Assembly (NCBI RefSeq): GCF_000372725.1 | Contig: NW_005194698.1 | Span: 261,893 to 325,892 of the forward strand | Direction: 5' to 3' | Length of the DNA: 64,000 bases | Source: Emiliania huxleyi CCMP1516 | Lineage: Eukaryota; Haptophyta; Isochrysidales; Noelaerhabdaceae | Shown: positions 63,210 through 64,000 of the stretch, in pieces | How positions within the stretch are numbered: position 1 is the first letter of the stretch | Layout of the letters: each line of letters opens with the position of its first letter | Position numbers and translations under genes: made by a program | The notes under the pieces: model-generated | Told to the model about the DNA's origin: nothing | Seen by the model: the letters and a program-made list of their open reading frames with translations, nothing else | The model's database searches: none

Positions 63210-64000
63210 GCCCCCGACCATACAGCGTCTAAGTCCGAGCCCGGCTCCGTGCGGGGGCTAAGTTGAGCGCTCGCTCGCTGCAGAGGCTAAGTGTAGAGCG
63301 ACCCACCCTCTAGCCCTACTACCCAACCATTCGCGCATGTAAATTTCCTTTTTCGCACGACACTGGGCAGTCGAAAAAAATTGCTTTAGCTAAAAGAACG
63401 GGCACGCATAGTCTCCCCCCTCCATTCTCCCCCCCTTGGCGCTCCGTGTAACGCGTACTAGTGTAGGCTAGGTGTGCGGGGCGAATGAGTGATGAACCAA
63501 GTTAGTGCCTTGGTGTCCGTCCCCCATAATGGCTTCCCCTGATCTCTCTCACTTCTAGGGTACTCCCTCAGTGTGGCGCTCCCTTATCCCCCCCCTCATC
63601 CCTCCCCTTTCTCTCTCCGAGATGACCCGTGCTCTACGTGCCAAGGTTCGGTCCTCAGGGAGGGGGGATTGGCGATGTGTCATCGTGGGTTGTTTGTCGA
63701 TGGACGCCCAACAGTTTCGATTTCCCTCCTTAGCGCCCCGGGTAGAGCGTGGCCTCCCCTGGAGCCTGCCACGCCCGTTCTGTCTAAGCCCAGGGTTCAG
63801 CTTTCCAGTTGATCCTTATCGGACTGGTGAGTTCCGTCTAGCTGTCAGTGTGGCGTCGCAGGGAGTCGTTGGCGGCGGTGCTACACACACTATGCCTGGA
63901 TTCGTTCTCTCCAAAGGAGTGTTTTGTTTTGACAAGATTTTATGGGCTAGCTATCTCGCAGTACATGCGCACGAGCTTAGCTGCTATTACATCTCCGTGG
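63210..64000. other. End spacer, no gene seen
   Basis: The CACGACACTGGGCA word and poly-A near 63375 are shared with the dispersed repeat around 43885. No coding region is recognised up to the window edge. Confidence 0.5.

Overview
The window looks like nuclear DNA of a GC-rich unicellular alga. I favour a haptophyte of the Emiliania/Gephyrocapsa type, but the sequence alone does not prove it. Reasons: multi-exon genes on both strands with no operons; a very GC-rich composition with long poly-C/poly-G runs; many GC-AG as well as GT-AG introns; protein families typical of such algae (F-box/RCC1 proteins, BspA-type leucine-rich repeats, acyl-lipid desaturase, PARP, C5 DNA methyltransferase); and retroelement and recombinase debris. 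One 100-base assembly gap (22573-22672) interrupts the window.

Layout. 1-16 kb: tRNA-like element; Vta1/WW protein (-); phytanoyl-CoA-dioxygenase-like protein (+); thiamine-binding-fold protein (+); nine-exon desaturase (-); proline-rich membrane protein (+); PARP with a glutamine tract (-). 16-27 kb: helicase scrap; UBA/TPR gene with a 23-bp minisatellite intron (+); unknown ORFs cut by the gap; PDZ/pentapeptide-repeat membrane protein (+). 27-34 kb: inverted-repeat element, UvrD scrap, tyrosine recombinase remnant, several tandem repeats, and a thirteen-exon DNA (cytosine-5) methyltransferase (-). 34-47 kb: transposase-like exon, LRR gene (+), F-box/RCC1 gene (-), an unknown two-lobed protein (+), a decayed GTPase-like gene, a BspA-like LRR protein (-) and a copia-type fragment. 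48-64 kb: thirteen-exon GPH/MFS transporter (+), intronless divergent kinesin (+), 90-aa membrane protein, lysine/alanine-rich two-exon gene (-), unknown genes, NTF2-like protein (-), mitochondrial-type [2Fe-2S] ferredoxin (+) and a second F-box/RCC1 paralogue (+).

The main observation is about introns. In most of the introns I could place (about 55 in 11 genes, several models closing exactly in frame over 9-13 exons), the first 15-40 bases of the intron are a near-copy of the first bases of the next exon. The donor, GT or often GC, is therefore the copied exon start. The rest of the intron is a short insert of about 45 nt (hairpin, AT-rich piece or minisatellite) ending in AG. Some introns carry two or three such units in tandem, or the insert in both orientations, or an extra decayed copy of the upstream exon end. 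This looks like ongoing intron gain by insertion with long flanking duplications, or by tandem duplication of exon edges.

The genes otherwise form no evident pathway; they are unrelated housekeeping and regulatory genes separated by repeat-rich spacers. Many start codons are preceded by a T-rich TTCTTTTTT-like stretch that could mark transcription starts.
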